Notes: generated by a model not told the origin, from the letters alone. A stretch of DNA of 8,247 nt from Chitinophaga pinensis (GCA_945872805.1 CAMCBE010000076.1:1-8247), one strand, 5' to 3'. Shown: positions 1 to 6,019, counted from the stretch's first letter. Made by a program: numbers and translations.

Positions 1-107
1 AAGAGGCAAGAGGCAATAGTGAATACAGAAAAGGGGCAGAGGCACAGAGGAGGCAAGAGGGAAGAGGCAAGAGGCAATAGTGAATACAGAAAAGGGGCAG
101 AGGCACA
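1..107. repeat. 46-bp perfect direct repeat, two copies
   Basis: Positions 1-46 and 62-107 are identical by eye. Each copy starts AAGAGGCAAGAGGCAATAG, runs through GAATACAG and ends GGGGCAGAGGCACA. The 15 bp between the copies is itself made of GAGG/AAGAGG words, so this looks like a recent segmental duplication inside a slippage-prone array rather than a mobile-element end. The first copy begins at the window edge, so the repeat may extend further left. Confidence 0.85.
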
Positions 108-146
108 AAGCAAGGCAATAGGGAAGAGGCAAGAGGGAATAGTAAA
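1..146. repeat. Purine-rich tandem repeat block (GGCAATAG/AAGAGGC family)
   Basis: This gene-free stretch is built from variants of AAGAGGC, GAGGCAA, AGGCAAT and AGGGAAT. It contains a 46-bp perfect direct repeat at 1-46 and 62-107 (period 61 bp), followed by a third degenerate run at about 113-140. Much of it has a 7-bp rhythm, though the phase slips. It leads through AATAGTAAA (138-146) directly into the AGCGTTA heptamer array. The same word family recurs at 5950-6019. Reading frames across it are repeat translations with no protein signature. The left edge is cut by the window, so the full length is unknown. Confidence 0.85.
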
Positions 147-370
147 AGCGTTCAGCGTAAAGCGTAAAGCGCTAAGCAAACAACCCCTAACCTCGAACTC
201 CCAACCCACAGCGTTCAGCGTCCAGCATTAAGCGTACAGCGTCCAGCGTTAAGCGTCCAGCATTAAGCGTACAGCGTCCAGCGTTAAGCGTTAAGCGTCC
301 AGCGTTAAGCGTTAAGCGTCCAGCGTCCAGCGTTAAGCGTCCAGCGTTAAGCGTCCAGCGTTAAGCGTTA
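147..370. repeat. Heptamer array AGCGTTA/AGCGTCC, 32 units in one phase
   Basis: From base 147 the sequence divides without any insertion or deletion into 32 consecutive 7-bp words, all starting with A. Most are AGCGTTA or AGCGTCC, with variants AGCGTAC, AGCGTAA, AGCATTA and AGCGTTC. Words 6-9 (182-209) are of a different kind, AACCCCT, AACCTCG, AACTCCC and AACCCAC, yet keep the phase. The array ends 5 bp before the stop codon of the response regulator on the minus strand, so it forms that gene's 3' flank. Heptameric intergenic repeats are known in cyanobacteria as STRR sequences; relation to those is only by analogy. No CRISPR-like spacers or coding signal are present. Confidence 0.9.
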
Positions 371-375
371 ATACC

Positions 376-1083
376 CTACTCACTAAACTTATACCCTACT
401 CCTCTTACCGATTGAAAATAACGAGGTTCGCGAAGGTCGGTTTCAAAATACTTTCTAAAATTCAGGATAAAGTTATCGATAGTACGGGTCGTAGGAAATA
501 CATTATACCCCCAAACTGCCTGCAATATTTTTTCTCTTGATACCACTTCATTTTTATACTCAATCAGCAGTTTCAGTAGCATAACTTCTTTCTTGCTAAG
601 CGAGATTTCTTCCCCTTTAAAATTTATGGCTAACTGTGCCCTAAAATCAATTGCATTACCTCCAAAATCATAGGTGATACCCAGTGAGGTTTTTTCCTGA
701 AGCTTTTTATTCTTTTCAATCAACTTCTCTACCCTCAGTAGAAGCTCCTCAAGATTAAATGGTTTTGTAAGGTAATCGTCAGCACCGCGCTTTAAACCCA
801 CAATTCGATCAGCACTTCCAGACCGAGCACTCAACATCAATATGGGAGTATCAATATTTTTTAATCGAATATTTTCACATACATCGAACCCATTAATTTC
901 AGGGAGCATAACATCAAGGAGAATCAAATCAAAATACTCTTCATCCACCTTTTTCATAGCAATTGATCCGTTGTCTGCACAGCTCACTTCATACCCTTCT
1001 AACTCTAAGTTTATTTTTAGAGCACTTTGAAGGCTTTCTTCATCTTCAACTACCAATATCGATCCTTTGCTCGCATCAGCCAT
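376..1083 (-). CDS. OmpR/PhoB-family response regulator
   Basis: This is a DNA-binding transcription regulator of 235 aa, the usual length for the OmpR/PhoB class. The receiver domain spans about residues 8-122, with the acidic pair E13-D14, phosphoacceptor D57 in LLDVMLP, switch residue S85 and the conserved K107 in TKPF. A winged-helix DNA-binding domain covers about 133-234 and ends in the typical RGVGYKF strand. The ATG lies 5 bp after the stop of the upstream histidine kinase gene, so the two are almost certainly cotranscribed and the kinase is its presumed partner. It is not PorX-like: PorX, which controls type IX secretion in Porphyromonas, carries a PglZ-type output domain instead. 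The 3' end is odd: an 11-bp sequence encoding part of the VGY region is repeated across the stop codon, and a heptamer array begins 5 bp beyond it. Target genes cannot be told from the sequence. Confidence 0.95.
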   Translation of the reverse strand: MADASKGSILVVEDEESLQSALKINLELEGYEVSCADNGSIAMKKVDEEYFDLILLDVMLPEINGFDVCENIRLKNIDTPILMLSARSGSADRIVGLKRGADDYLTKPFNLEELLLRVEKLIEKNKKLQEKTSLGITYDFGGNAIDFRAQLAINFKGEEISLSKKEVMLLKLLIEYKNEVVSREKILQAVWGYNVFPTTRTIDNFILNFRKYFETDLREPRYFQSVRGVGYKFSE

Positions 1084-1088
1084 AATAA

Positions 1089-2066
1089 CTATTTTGGAAG
1101 AATAATTTTAAAAATGGATCCATGAGGAATATTATCCTCTACATAAATTCTGCCTTTATGATCTTTTATAATTTTTGTACTCAAAAACAATCCAAGTCCA
1201 GTTCCCTTTGAAGATCGCTTCATTTCATCACCAAGTCGATAAAATTTTTCGAATATTTTCTCCTTTTCAGCTTCTGGAATTCCTGAGCCCAAATCAGCCA
1301 CACTCAATTCTAAGGAAGAGCCAAAGTCAACTACGTTTATTTTAATGGAGTTGGTTGGAGGAGTATATTTAACGGCATTTTCAATTAAGTTATTCAACAC
1401 CAATTGAAGCAAAAACTCTTCACCATTATAATAGATGCGTTCCGGCACATTAAATTCAAATAATCTGGCAGGGTATCGATTTTGAAACTGTTTTACCGCC
1501 TTCAACGCCATATCGGAGAAATCAAATTCATGGGGAGTTAATGTATAACCACCTGATTCAAGTTGTGAACTCAATAATATATTATTACACAATGCATTTA
1601 AGCGTTCAGTTTCATTAATGGCATTGCTAAGGATTTCCTTTTGCTTTGTTTCATCAAGCTTATGCCTCCGAAGGGTTTCGAGACTCAATTTGGTTACGGC
1701 AATTGGGGTTTTCAGTTCATGTGTAACCGCCATCATGAAATTGTTTTGCTGTAAATGAAATCGAAATTGACGCCTTACCGCTCCATAAACAAAAACAGCG
1801 CCTAAAATGGTTATTACCAAAAAAGTCAGCCCCTCCCCGATATATTGCTTCGCATTCCGGGCATGTTCATCTTTAATGATATCAAGCATGCCAACGTCCC
1901 CACCAGGATAAAGCATCAATTGCTGTTTCTGTAGGGCATACATTAAGTTATTCTGCTGGACCAATTCAAAATACCACCAAGCTAATGCCGCTAACAAATA
2001 GCAAAGCATAAACCAGTACATATAATTGACAAGTCGAAAGGAAATCCGGTCGAGAAGCTTTCGCAT
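1089..2066 (-). CDS. Membrane sensor histidine kinase, HisKA/HATPase_c
   Basis: A 325-aa inner-membrane sensor kinase that should phosphorylate the response regulator encoded 5 bp downstream. Membrane segments lie at about residues 14-36 and 77-97 and enclose a periplasmic loop of only about 40 residues. There is no clear HAMP or PAS domain; TM2 leads straight into the dimerisation helix. The H-box FMMAVTHELKTP holds the phosphorylated H116. The ATPase domain has the N-box NNLIENAVKY (N230), the G1 box DLGSGIP (D258), the F-box FEKFYR (272-277) and the G2 box KGTGLGL (287-293), so all catalytic motifs are intact. The ATG sits 1 bp after the gldH stop, suggesting translational coupling. Gene order is kinase before regulator. 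The small periplasmic loop makes it unlikely to hold a classical ligand-binding domain; the input signal is unknown. Confidence 0.95.
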   Translation of the reverse strand: MRKLLDRISFRLVNYMYWFMLCYLLAALAWWYFELVQQNNLMYALQKQQLMLYPGGDVGMLDIIKDEHARNAKQYIGEGLTFLVITILGAVFVYGAVRRQFRFHLQQNNFMMAVTHELKTPIAVTKLSLETLRRHKLDETKQKEILSNAINETERLNALCNNILLSSQLESGGYTLTPHEFDFSDMALKAVKQFQNRYPARLFEFNVPERIYYNGEEFLLQLVLNNLIENAVKYTPPTNSIKINVVDFGSSLELSVADLGSGIPEAEKEKIFEKFYRLGDEMKRSSKGTGLGLFLSTKIIKDHKGRIYVEDNIPHGSIFKIILPK

Positions 2067-2067
2067 A

Positions 2068-2532
2068 CTAGTTCACTTTTTCTAGGCGGATGCCAACATT
2101 GAAAATATAGTCTAATGGATCAACCCTCATGTCCTGCGCAACACGTAAGGTATACCGGCCAGGTTTATTGAATTGTACTGGATCACGATACAATAAAACC
2201 CGATGATCATATAAATCATCCATTCCTGAGCCAAGCCATCGCTTTTCTGTAGCTAATTGGATATCGAACCGTTCATTGCGAATCGTTTTATCACCAGGCA
2301 ATTTGCTGGTGAGCTTTATCCAAATATTATTATATGCATAGGCATCTGCATGCCTAATGATAAAAAAAACCTTGTACGTAGAAACCGTATCTTCTATATC
2401 AAATGTGAATTCAGGCTGAAAGGATTGGTCCCATTCTTGCTTGGGGGTAAATACGACCTTTTCAAATAGATCAATTCTTGAACATGCAAAAAGGGAAATC
2501 AACAATATGGCAGAAAAAATTCGGACTGACAT
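2068..2532 (-). CDS. gldH: Gliding motility lipoprotein GldH
   Basis: A 154-aa lipoprotein matching the GldH family, which in Flavobacterium johnsoniae is required for surface gliding and linked to the type IX secretion/motility machinery. The N-terminus is a type II signal peptide: a basic start, hydrophobic core IFSAILLISLF, and lipobox LFAC with the lipidated Cys at 17. The mature part has the family hallmarks: an early aromatic W in KQEWDQS, a beta-rich body with FDIEDTVSTYKVFFIIRH, the NNIWIKL segment, GSGMDDLYDHRVLL, and a closing GRYTLRVAQDMR strand. Length is typical. It follows yicC with a 53-bp gap and runs 1 bp ahead of the histidine kinase. No other gld, spr or por genes are in the window. 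Identification is by recalled family pattern, so the name is likely but not alignment-tested. Confidence 0.85.
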   Translation of the reverse strand: MSVRIFSAILLISLFACSRIDLFEKVVFTPKQEWDQSFQPEFTFDIEDTVSTYKVFFIIRHADAYAYNNIWIKLTSKLPGDKTIRNERFDIQLATEKRWLGSGMDDLYDHRVLLYRDPVQFNKPGRYTLRVAQDMRVDPLDYIFNVGIRLEKVN

Positions 2533-2585
2533 AGTGCGAAGTTAGGCTACTTAAATTAAAAAAGGAGGTGCAAGCAGATAGAAGG

Positions 2586-3461
2586 TTATAGGATATTAAG
2601 AACTTGTTCCTTTGCTTTTTCTAGTTCATCCTTCATTTCTACAACAAACTTCTGAATTTCTGAATCATAGGCCTTGGATCCTGTTGTATTTATCTCACGA
2701 CCAATTTCCTGCAACAAAAAAGACAATTTTCTACCCTTAGCCACTTCTTCTTCGTTGATAAGTGTTCTAAAATAAGCACAGTGATTTGTTAGTCGAACTT
2801 GCTCTTCTGTCAGGTCTATTTTTTCAATATAATAGATTAACTCCTGTTCAAATCTATTTTTATCTACCATATCCTTACCCACTTGCTCTTCTAATAATTT
2901 TAGAATATTGTCCTTTATCTTTTGCTTTCGTTGAGGCTCAATTTTCATTAGCTTCTGCTGGAGCAGCTCAATATTTTGGATTCGTCCAAGTAATTCTGTT
3001 TCCAACACCTCACCTTCATTCATTCTATGGCGATTAATCATCGTAACTGCTTCAGTCAACACACCTTTGACTTTGGCCCAATCACTTACATCCAACACAT
3101 CGTTTGCAGCAGCCACTACCTCTGGAAGTCGTAATATCGATGCCAGCAGTTGACTATCGTCTGCGTTAAGTCCATCTGCTAATTCTTTTAATTGAGTATA
3201 ATACGATTTTGCAAGATCGAGATTTATGGAAGAAGGTTTAGCCGCACCATTTTGCTTTACATTAATGGTACATTCTATACTACCTCTTGAAAGGTTTTCC
3301 GAAAGAAAATTTCTGATTTCGAATTCAAAAGGCTTCAAAAGAGATGGAATCTTGAGCAAAAGTTCAAATTGCTTGCCATTGAGCGAACGGAGTTCTATAA
3401 TGAAAATTCTATCGTTTATAGTGCATTCACCTCTTCCGTATCCAGTCATCGATCTTAACAT
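2586..3461 (-). CDS. yicC: YicC/YloC-family endoribonuclease
   Basis: A 291-aa cytoplasmic protein of the YicC/YloC family, whose E. coli member is an endoribonuclease acting on RNA. The start MLRSMTGYGRGE is the family signature (SMTGYGR at 4-10), followed by RSLNGK (25-30, in the position of the usual SVNHR) and RGSIE (59-63). The C-terminal DUF1732 part contains EKIDLTEEQVRLTNH (213-227) and KGRKLSFLLQEIGREINTT (242-260) followed by GSKA, with a charged helical end. Length matches the family. In many bacteria the gene lies next to gmk (guanylate kinase); here the next gene is gldH, 53 bp away, so it may lead the gldH/kinase/regulator operon. I found no convincing minus-strand promoter; AATCTTTG at 3524-3517 is one base off the Bacteroidota -7 consensus but lacks a properly spaced -33 partner. 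Confidence 0.93.
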   Translation of the reverse strand: MLRSMTGYGRGECTINDRIFIIELRSLNGKQFELLLKIPSLLKPFEFEIRNFLSENLSRGSIECTINVKQNGAAKPSSINLDLAKSYYTQLKELADGLNADDSQLLASILRLPEVVAAANDVLDVSDWAKVKGVLTEAVTMINRHRMNEGEVLETELLGRIQNIELLQQKLMKIEPQRKQKIKDNILKLLEEQVGKDMVDKNRFEQELIYYIEKIDLTEEQVRLTNHCAYFRTLINEEEVAKGRKLSFLLQEIGREINTTGSKAYDSEIQKFVVEMKDELEKAKEQVLNIL

Positions 3462-3470
3462 ATAAAATTA

Positions 3471-3499
3471 TTTGACACAAGGTAAGAGAAATAATTGTG
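3471..3499 (+). promoter_or_regulatory. Candidate rightward promoter (TTTGACA ... TAATTGTG)
   Basis: TTTG at 3471-3474 (within TTTGACA) is followed after 17 bp by TAATTGTG at 3492-3499, one base from the Bacteroidota -7 consensus TAnnTTTG. Spacing is at the short end of the reported range. The start site would be near 3505. No protein gene lies in the right place, but a strong hairpin ends about 115 nt downstream, which is what one expects of a short non-coding transcript. Support is by consensus matching only. Confidence 0.3.
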
Positions 3500-3504
3500 C
3501 TGAA

Positions 3505-3620
3505 ACACAGGCAGGACAAAGATTTCAAGATGAACTATCAAAAATAAAAAATGAAAATGAAATTTTAACGACGCTCGATTTCACCTAAAGCACAAGGCCC
3601 GGTAGATACCGGGCCTTGTT
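3505..3620 (+). ncRNA. Possible small non-coding RNA of about 115 nt
   Basis: Inferred from a promoter-like sequence at 3471-3499 and a strong hairpin at 3592-3619 with no gene between them. The hairpin cannot end either neighbouring coding gene, because both are transcribed away from it. Internally there are only weak short stems (TGTG/CACA near 3497-3510 and GAAAT/ATTTC near 3560-3585). I do not recognise a known RNA family. Coordinates are approximate and the existence of the RNA is unproven. Confidence 0.22.
3592..3619 (+). terminator. Strong GC-rich hairpin, terminator-like
   Basis: A perfect inverted repeat: ACAAGGCCCGGT (3592-3603), loop AGAT, ACCGGGCCTTGT (3608-3619). The 12-bp stem with a GC core stands out in this AT-rich spacer. 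Rightward it is followed by TATATATATGG, a weak U-rich tail. Leftward the tail is GCTTTAGG, weaker still. The rightward reading is preferred, but it could act in both directions or be an mRNA or DNA structural element. No known coding gene ends here. Confidence 0.6.
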
Positions 3621-3643
3621 ATATATATGGGTTAATAAGTACT

Positions 3644-3657
3644 GGGAATAAATTCCC
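3644..3657. other. 14-bp perfect palindrome, possible operator
   Basis: GGGAATAAATTCCC is self-complementary in its outer 6 bp on each side, with a 2-bp centre. It lies 24 bp beyond the terminator-like hairpin and 230 bp before the LpxD-like gene. A dimeric regulator site is conceivable, but such short palindromes also occur by chance in AT-rich DNA, and it is far upstream of the likely promoter. Confidence 0.25.
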
Positions 3658-3862
3658 TTCACAATATTAAAAATATATTTTATGAATGAGAAATTTTTCT
3701 TTCACTATTTTATTCACATTTTTTTTCAATATGTTAATTACTCAAGATGAAAATTCACCGTTTGAACAAAAAAAGTATCATTCTAGCATCGCTATTTTAA
3801 TCAATATAGAACAATCAAATGTTAAATAGAATAGATTCACTAACTGAGTTTTTCCATAACAC

Positions 3863-3870
3863 TATCTTTG
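3863..3870 (+). promoter_or_regulatory. Bacteroidota -7 promoter element upstream of the LpxD-like gene
   Basis: TATCTTTG matches the Bacteroidota sigma-A -7 consensus TAnnTTTG exactly. A start site 5-7 bp downstream would be near 3876, giving a leader of about 11 nt before the ATG at 3887, too short for a structured leader. The -33 region (about 3841-3846, TAACTG) is only a partial match to TTTG. There is no Shine-Dalgarno sequence before the ATG, which is normal in this phylum. Confidence 0.5.
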
Positions 3871-3886
3871 TTAAAAATCAACCACC

Positions 3887-4834
3887 ATGAATTTTCCATC
3901 ACCCGTTGCAATTAAATGGATTGCTGAATTGATAGGTGCATCATTGTATGGCAATAGCAATGGATTTGCAAAAGGCATCAACGAAATACATAAAGTGGAG
4001 GAAGGTGATCTTGCTTTTGTAGACCATCCAAAGTATTATCAAAAATGTATCGACTCTGCCGCAAGTTTCATCATCATAGATCAAAAGACTTCCTTTCCTG
4101 ATCACAAAGCAATTCTTGTTGTTGAAAAACCTTTTGAAGCCTATTTGAAAATCGTGCAGCATTTCATGCCCTTTAGTCCAGCAGTTGATTTAATGAGCAA
4201 AACAGCATCAATAGGTGAAGGCACCTATATTGCACCAGGAGCATTTATAGGAAACCACGTAAGCATCGGTAAAAACTGCATCATACAACCCAATGTATCC
4301 ATTATGGACAATAGTATCATTGGTGATAATATTATTATACAATCCGGAACAACCATAGGATCTGATGCATTTTATTATAACAGTAAAAAAGACCGTGAAG
4401 TATGGTATAAAAAAATGGATAGCTGCGGCAGAGTAGTGATTGAAGACGATGTAGAGATTGGAGCCAATTGTACCATTGACCGTGGTGTTACCCATGATAC
4501 TATCATACGAAAAGGAACTAAAATAGATAACCTAGTACAAATTGGACATGATGTTGTTATTGGGAGAAATTGCTTAATCGCTTCTCAAGTTGGAATTGCT
4601 GGAGCAACCACTATTGAAGATGAAGTCATTCTTTGGGGGCAAGTTGGCGTCAACAAAACAATACGAATTGGCAAAGGGGCAATTGTAATGGGTCAGACAG
4701 GCGTAACCAATAATTTAGAAGGTGGAAAAGTATATATGGGATACCCCGCAGAAGAAGCCATGATAAAAAGACGAGAAATTGTTTGGATAAAACGAATTCC
4801 ACAAATCTGGGAGAAGTTGATGTCAAAAGAATAA
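3887..4834 (+). CDS. lpxD: LpxD-like UDP-3-O-acylglucosamine N-acyltransferase
   Basis: A 315-aa left-handed beta-helix acyltransferase of the LpxD family, which adds the second 3-hydroxyacyl chain to UDP-3-O-acyl-glucosamine in lipid A synthesis in the cytoplasm. Residues about 5-98 match the LpxD N-terminal uridine-binding domain (LAFVDHPKYY, SAASFIIID). Hexapeptide repeats of the [IV]GxxxxI type cover about 106-285, and a C-terminal helix follows. The catalytic His is kept as H221 in IDNLVQIGHDVVIG, and the DDVEIGANCTIDRG block (187-200) is intact. It is shorter than most LpxDs (about 340 aa). Positions tied to UDP-diphosphate and substrate binding differ: H47 for the usual Asn, T258 for the second His, AFYY (161-164) for GFGF/GFGY. 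The lpxC-fabZ gene usual next to lpxD is absent. It may be a secondary paralogue rather than the main LpxD. The next gene starts 32 bp on. Confidence 0.82.
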   Translation: MNFPSPVAIKWIAELIGASLYGNSNGFAKGINEIHKVEEGDLAFVDHPKYYQKCIDSAASFIIIDQKTSFPDHKAILVVEKPFEAYLKIVQHFMPFSPAVDLMSKTASIGEGTYIAPGAFIGNHVSIGKNCIIQPNVSIMDNSIIGDNIIIQSGTTIGSDAFYYNSKKDREVWYKKMDSCGRVVIEDDVEIGANCTIDRGVTHDTIIRKGTKIDNLVQIGHDVVIGRNCLIASQVGIAGATTIEDEVILWGQVGVNKTIRIGKGAIVMGQTGVTNNLEGGKVYMGYPAEEAMIKRREIVWIKRIPQIWEKLMSKE

Positions 4835-4866
4835 TAAATCAACAGGATAAACACAACATACCTAAC

Positions 4867-5937
4867 ATGAAAAAAACCCTTTCCCTCATTCTTTTTTTAG
4901 GATTTATTTTTATAGGAAAATCCCAAAATTTTCTTATTTCAGGTAAAGTGATAGATGCTGAAACAAAACAGCCTTTGCAAGGAGCGTCTGTATTTTGTAT
5001 TCAAACCACAATTGGGACAGTTGTGAACAGCGAAGGTCTATTCTCCATGCGATTACCATCCGGAGGGTATGAGCTGGGTATATCATTTAATGGGTATGAA
5101 ACAATTTCAGAAAGAATCAATGAACATGTGGAGGGATTGGTAGATAAAGTATGGGAGTTGAAACCTAAGGAAAAAACATTGGAAGCAGTATCCATTGTCT
5201 TCACCAGTGAGGTAAAAGATGGCTGGGAAAAATATGGCGATTTTTTTAAGGCCCAATTTTTAGGTACTTCAGAAAATGCAAAGAGTTGTTCCATCACAAA
5301 TCCAGAAGCACTACGTTTTTACTATTATAAGAAAAAAGATAAGCTCAAAATAATTACAAAAGAAGACTTAATCATAAATAATCCAGCCTTAGGCTATCAG
5401 GTACGCTATCAATTGGATTCATTCATTCATGAATACAAAACAGGTGCAACCGAATCTACAGGATTACCTTTCTTTAAACAACTTGACGGAACTGAATCTG
5501 ATAGCTTAGGTTGGGTTGAAAAAAGATCTGAAGCTTATTATGGATCTATTTTGCATTTTTTCCGCTGCTACTACGACAGCACCTTAAATTTAAATGGATA
5601 CAAAATTGAATATATAAATGAACAATCAGGATCGCCGATTCAATTTAAAAATCCATACGACTCAAGCATTTACTCAAAAACAATTCATGATGAGCTAGAG
5701 ATTAATCTTGCTGGAAAAATTAGAGTGCAATACAAAGAGGAAAAACCGTCACTGATATACCTAACCGAAAAAAAACTTCCTGCCTCTACCCCATTTCAAA
5801 TATCCATCATCAAATTTCTCAATGGAATAACCATTGAAGAAAATGGTTACTTCTACGATCAACACGATATTTTCTACTCCGGTTATATGGATTGGGAAAA
5901 ATTAGGGGATATGTTGCCTTATGATTTTGATCTTTAG
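4867..5937 (+). CDS. Secreted CarboxypepD_reg-domain protein, unknown function
   Basis: A 356-aa exported protein of a family widespread but uncharacterised in Bacteroidota. I start it at 4867, where a classic signal peptide begins (MKKTLSLILFLGFIFIGKSQ, likely cut near residue 20); 28 upstream codons are open, but they overlap the LpxD-like gene and look non-coding. Residues about 23-98 form a carboxypeptidase-like regulatory beta-sandwich (ISGKVIDAETKQPLQGASV, GLFSMRLPSGGYELGISFNGYE). The remaining 250 residues have the family's own pattern: WEKYGDFFKAQFLGTSE (120-136), CSITNPEALRFYY (141-153), NNPALGYQVRYQLDSF (171-186) and GSILHFFR (226-233). There is no lipobox, no C-terminal membrane anchor and no clear type IX sorting domain, so a periplasmic location is likely. 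The 32-bp gap to the LpxD-like gene suggests cotranscription. The enzyme-like name of the N-terminal domain does not imply peptidase activity. Confidence 0.85.
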   Translation: MKKTLSLILFLGFIFIGKSQNFLISGKVIDAETKQPLQGASVFCIQTTIGTVVNSEGLFSMRLPSGGYELGISFNGYETISERINEHVEGLVDKVWELKPKEKTLEAVSIVFTSEVKDGWEKYGDFFKAQFLGTSENAKSCSITNPEALRFYYYKKKDKLKIITKEDLIINNPALGYQVRYQLDSFIHEYKTGATESTGLPFFKQLDGTESDSLGWVEKRSEAYYGSILHFFRCYYDSTLNLNGYKIEYINEQSGSPIQFKNPYDSSIYSKTIHDELEINLAGKIRVQYKEEKPSLIYLTEKKLPASTPFQISIIKFLNGITIEENGYFYDQHDIFYSGYMDWEKLGDMLPYDFDL

Positions 5938-5949
5938 CCCTTAAAGATG

Positions 5950-6019
5950 AGGCAATAGGAAAGAGGCAATAGGAAAGAGGCAATAGGCAATAGGCAATAG
6001 GCAATAGGCAATAGGCAAT
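5950..6019. repeat. Tandem heptamer AGGCAAT, 10 units
   Basis: Ten contiguous 7-bp units: eight AGGCAAT and two AGGAAAG (units 2 and 4). The array starts 13 bp after the stop codon of the CarboxypepD_reg gene. The last six units are perfect, indicating recent slippage expansion. The same words make up 1-146. An antisense reading frame through it, rich in PIAYCLLP-like peptide, is a repeat artefact. Confidence 0.9.

Larger units (their letters stand above)
3462..3886. other. Divergent intergenic region with hairpin and promoters
   Basis: This 425-bp AT-rich spacer separates yicC (leftward) from the LpxD-like gene (rightward). It holds a possible rightward promoter (3471-3499), a 12-bp-stem hairpin (3592-3619), a 14-bp palindrome (3644-3657) and a -7 element just before the LpxD-like gene (3863-3870). 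There is no plausible protein-coding gene; the longest ATG frames are about 5-22 codons of low-complexity sequence. It is much longer than the other gene gaps here, apart from the repeat blocks, which suggests it carries regulatory or small-RNA content. Confidence 0.7.

Noticed and set aside
19..231. Open reading frame of 70 codons on the plus strand in the repeat block
   Set aside because: It is a translation of the repeat arrays with no protein-like features; 7-bp repeats free of stops naturally leave open frames.
1..370. CRISPR array
   Set aside because: The period is 7 bp, there are no unique spacers of 25-40 bp, and no cas genes are nearby.
2561..2570. Perfect Shine-Dalgarno-like AAGGAGGTG on the plus strand
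   Set aside because: No start codon follows at a usable distance and no plus-strand gene is there; Bacteroidota rarely use such sites.
3682..3750. 22-codon plus-strand ORF (starts MNEKFFFHYF)
   Set aside because: Low-complexity AT-rich sequence with no start signal or recognisable motif; chance frame.
4208..4495. 95-codon minus-strand frame antisense to the LpxD-like gene
   Set aside because: It is a shadow of the hexapeptide-repeat coding sequence, whose periodicity keeps the opposite strand open.
4783..4866. Upstream in-frame extension of the CarboxypepD_reg protein
   Set aside because: The extra 28 codons overlap the LpxD-like gene and would bury the clear signal peptide that begins at 4867.
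5819..6004. Minus-strand frame with PIAYCLLP-like peptide
   Set aside because: It is the antisense translation of the AGGCAAT array plus the end of the CarboxypepD_reg gene; repeat artefact.
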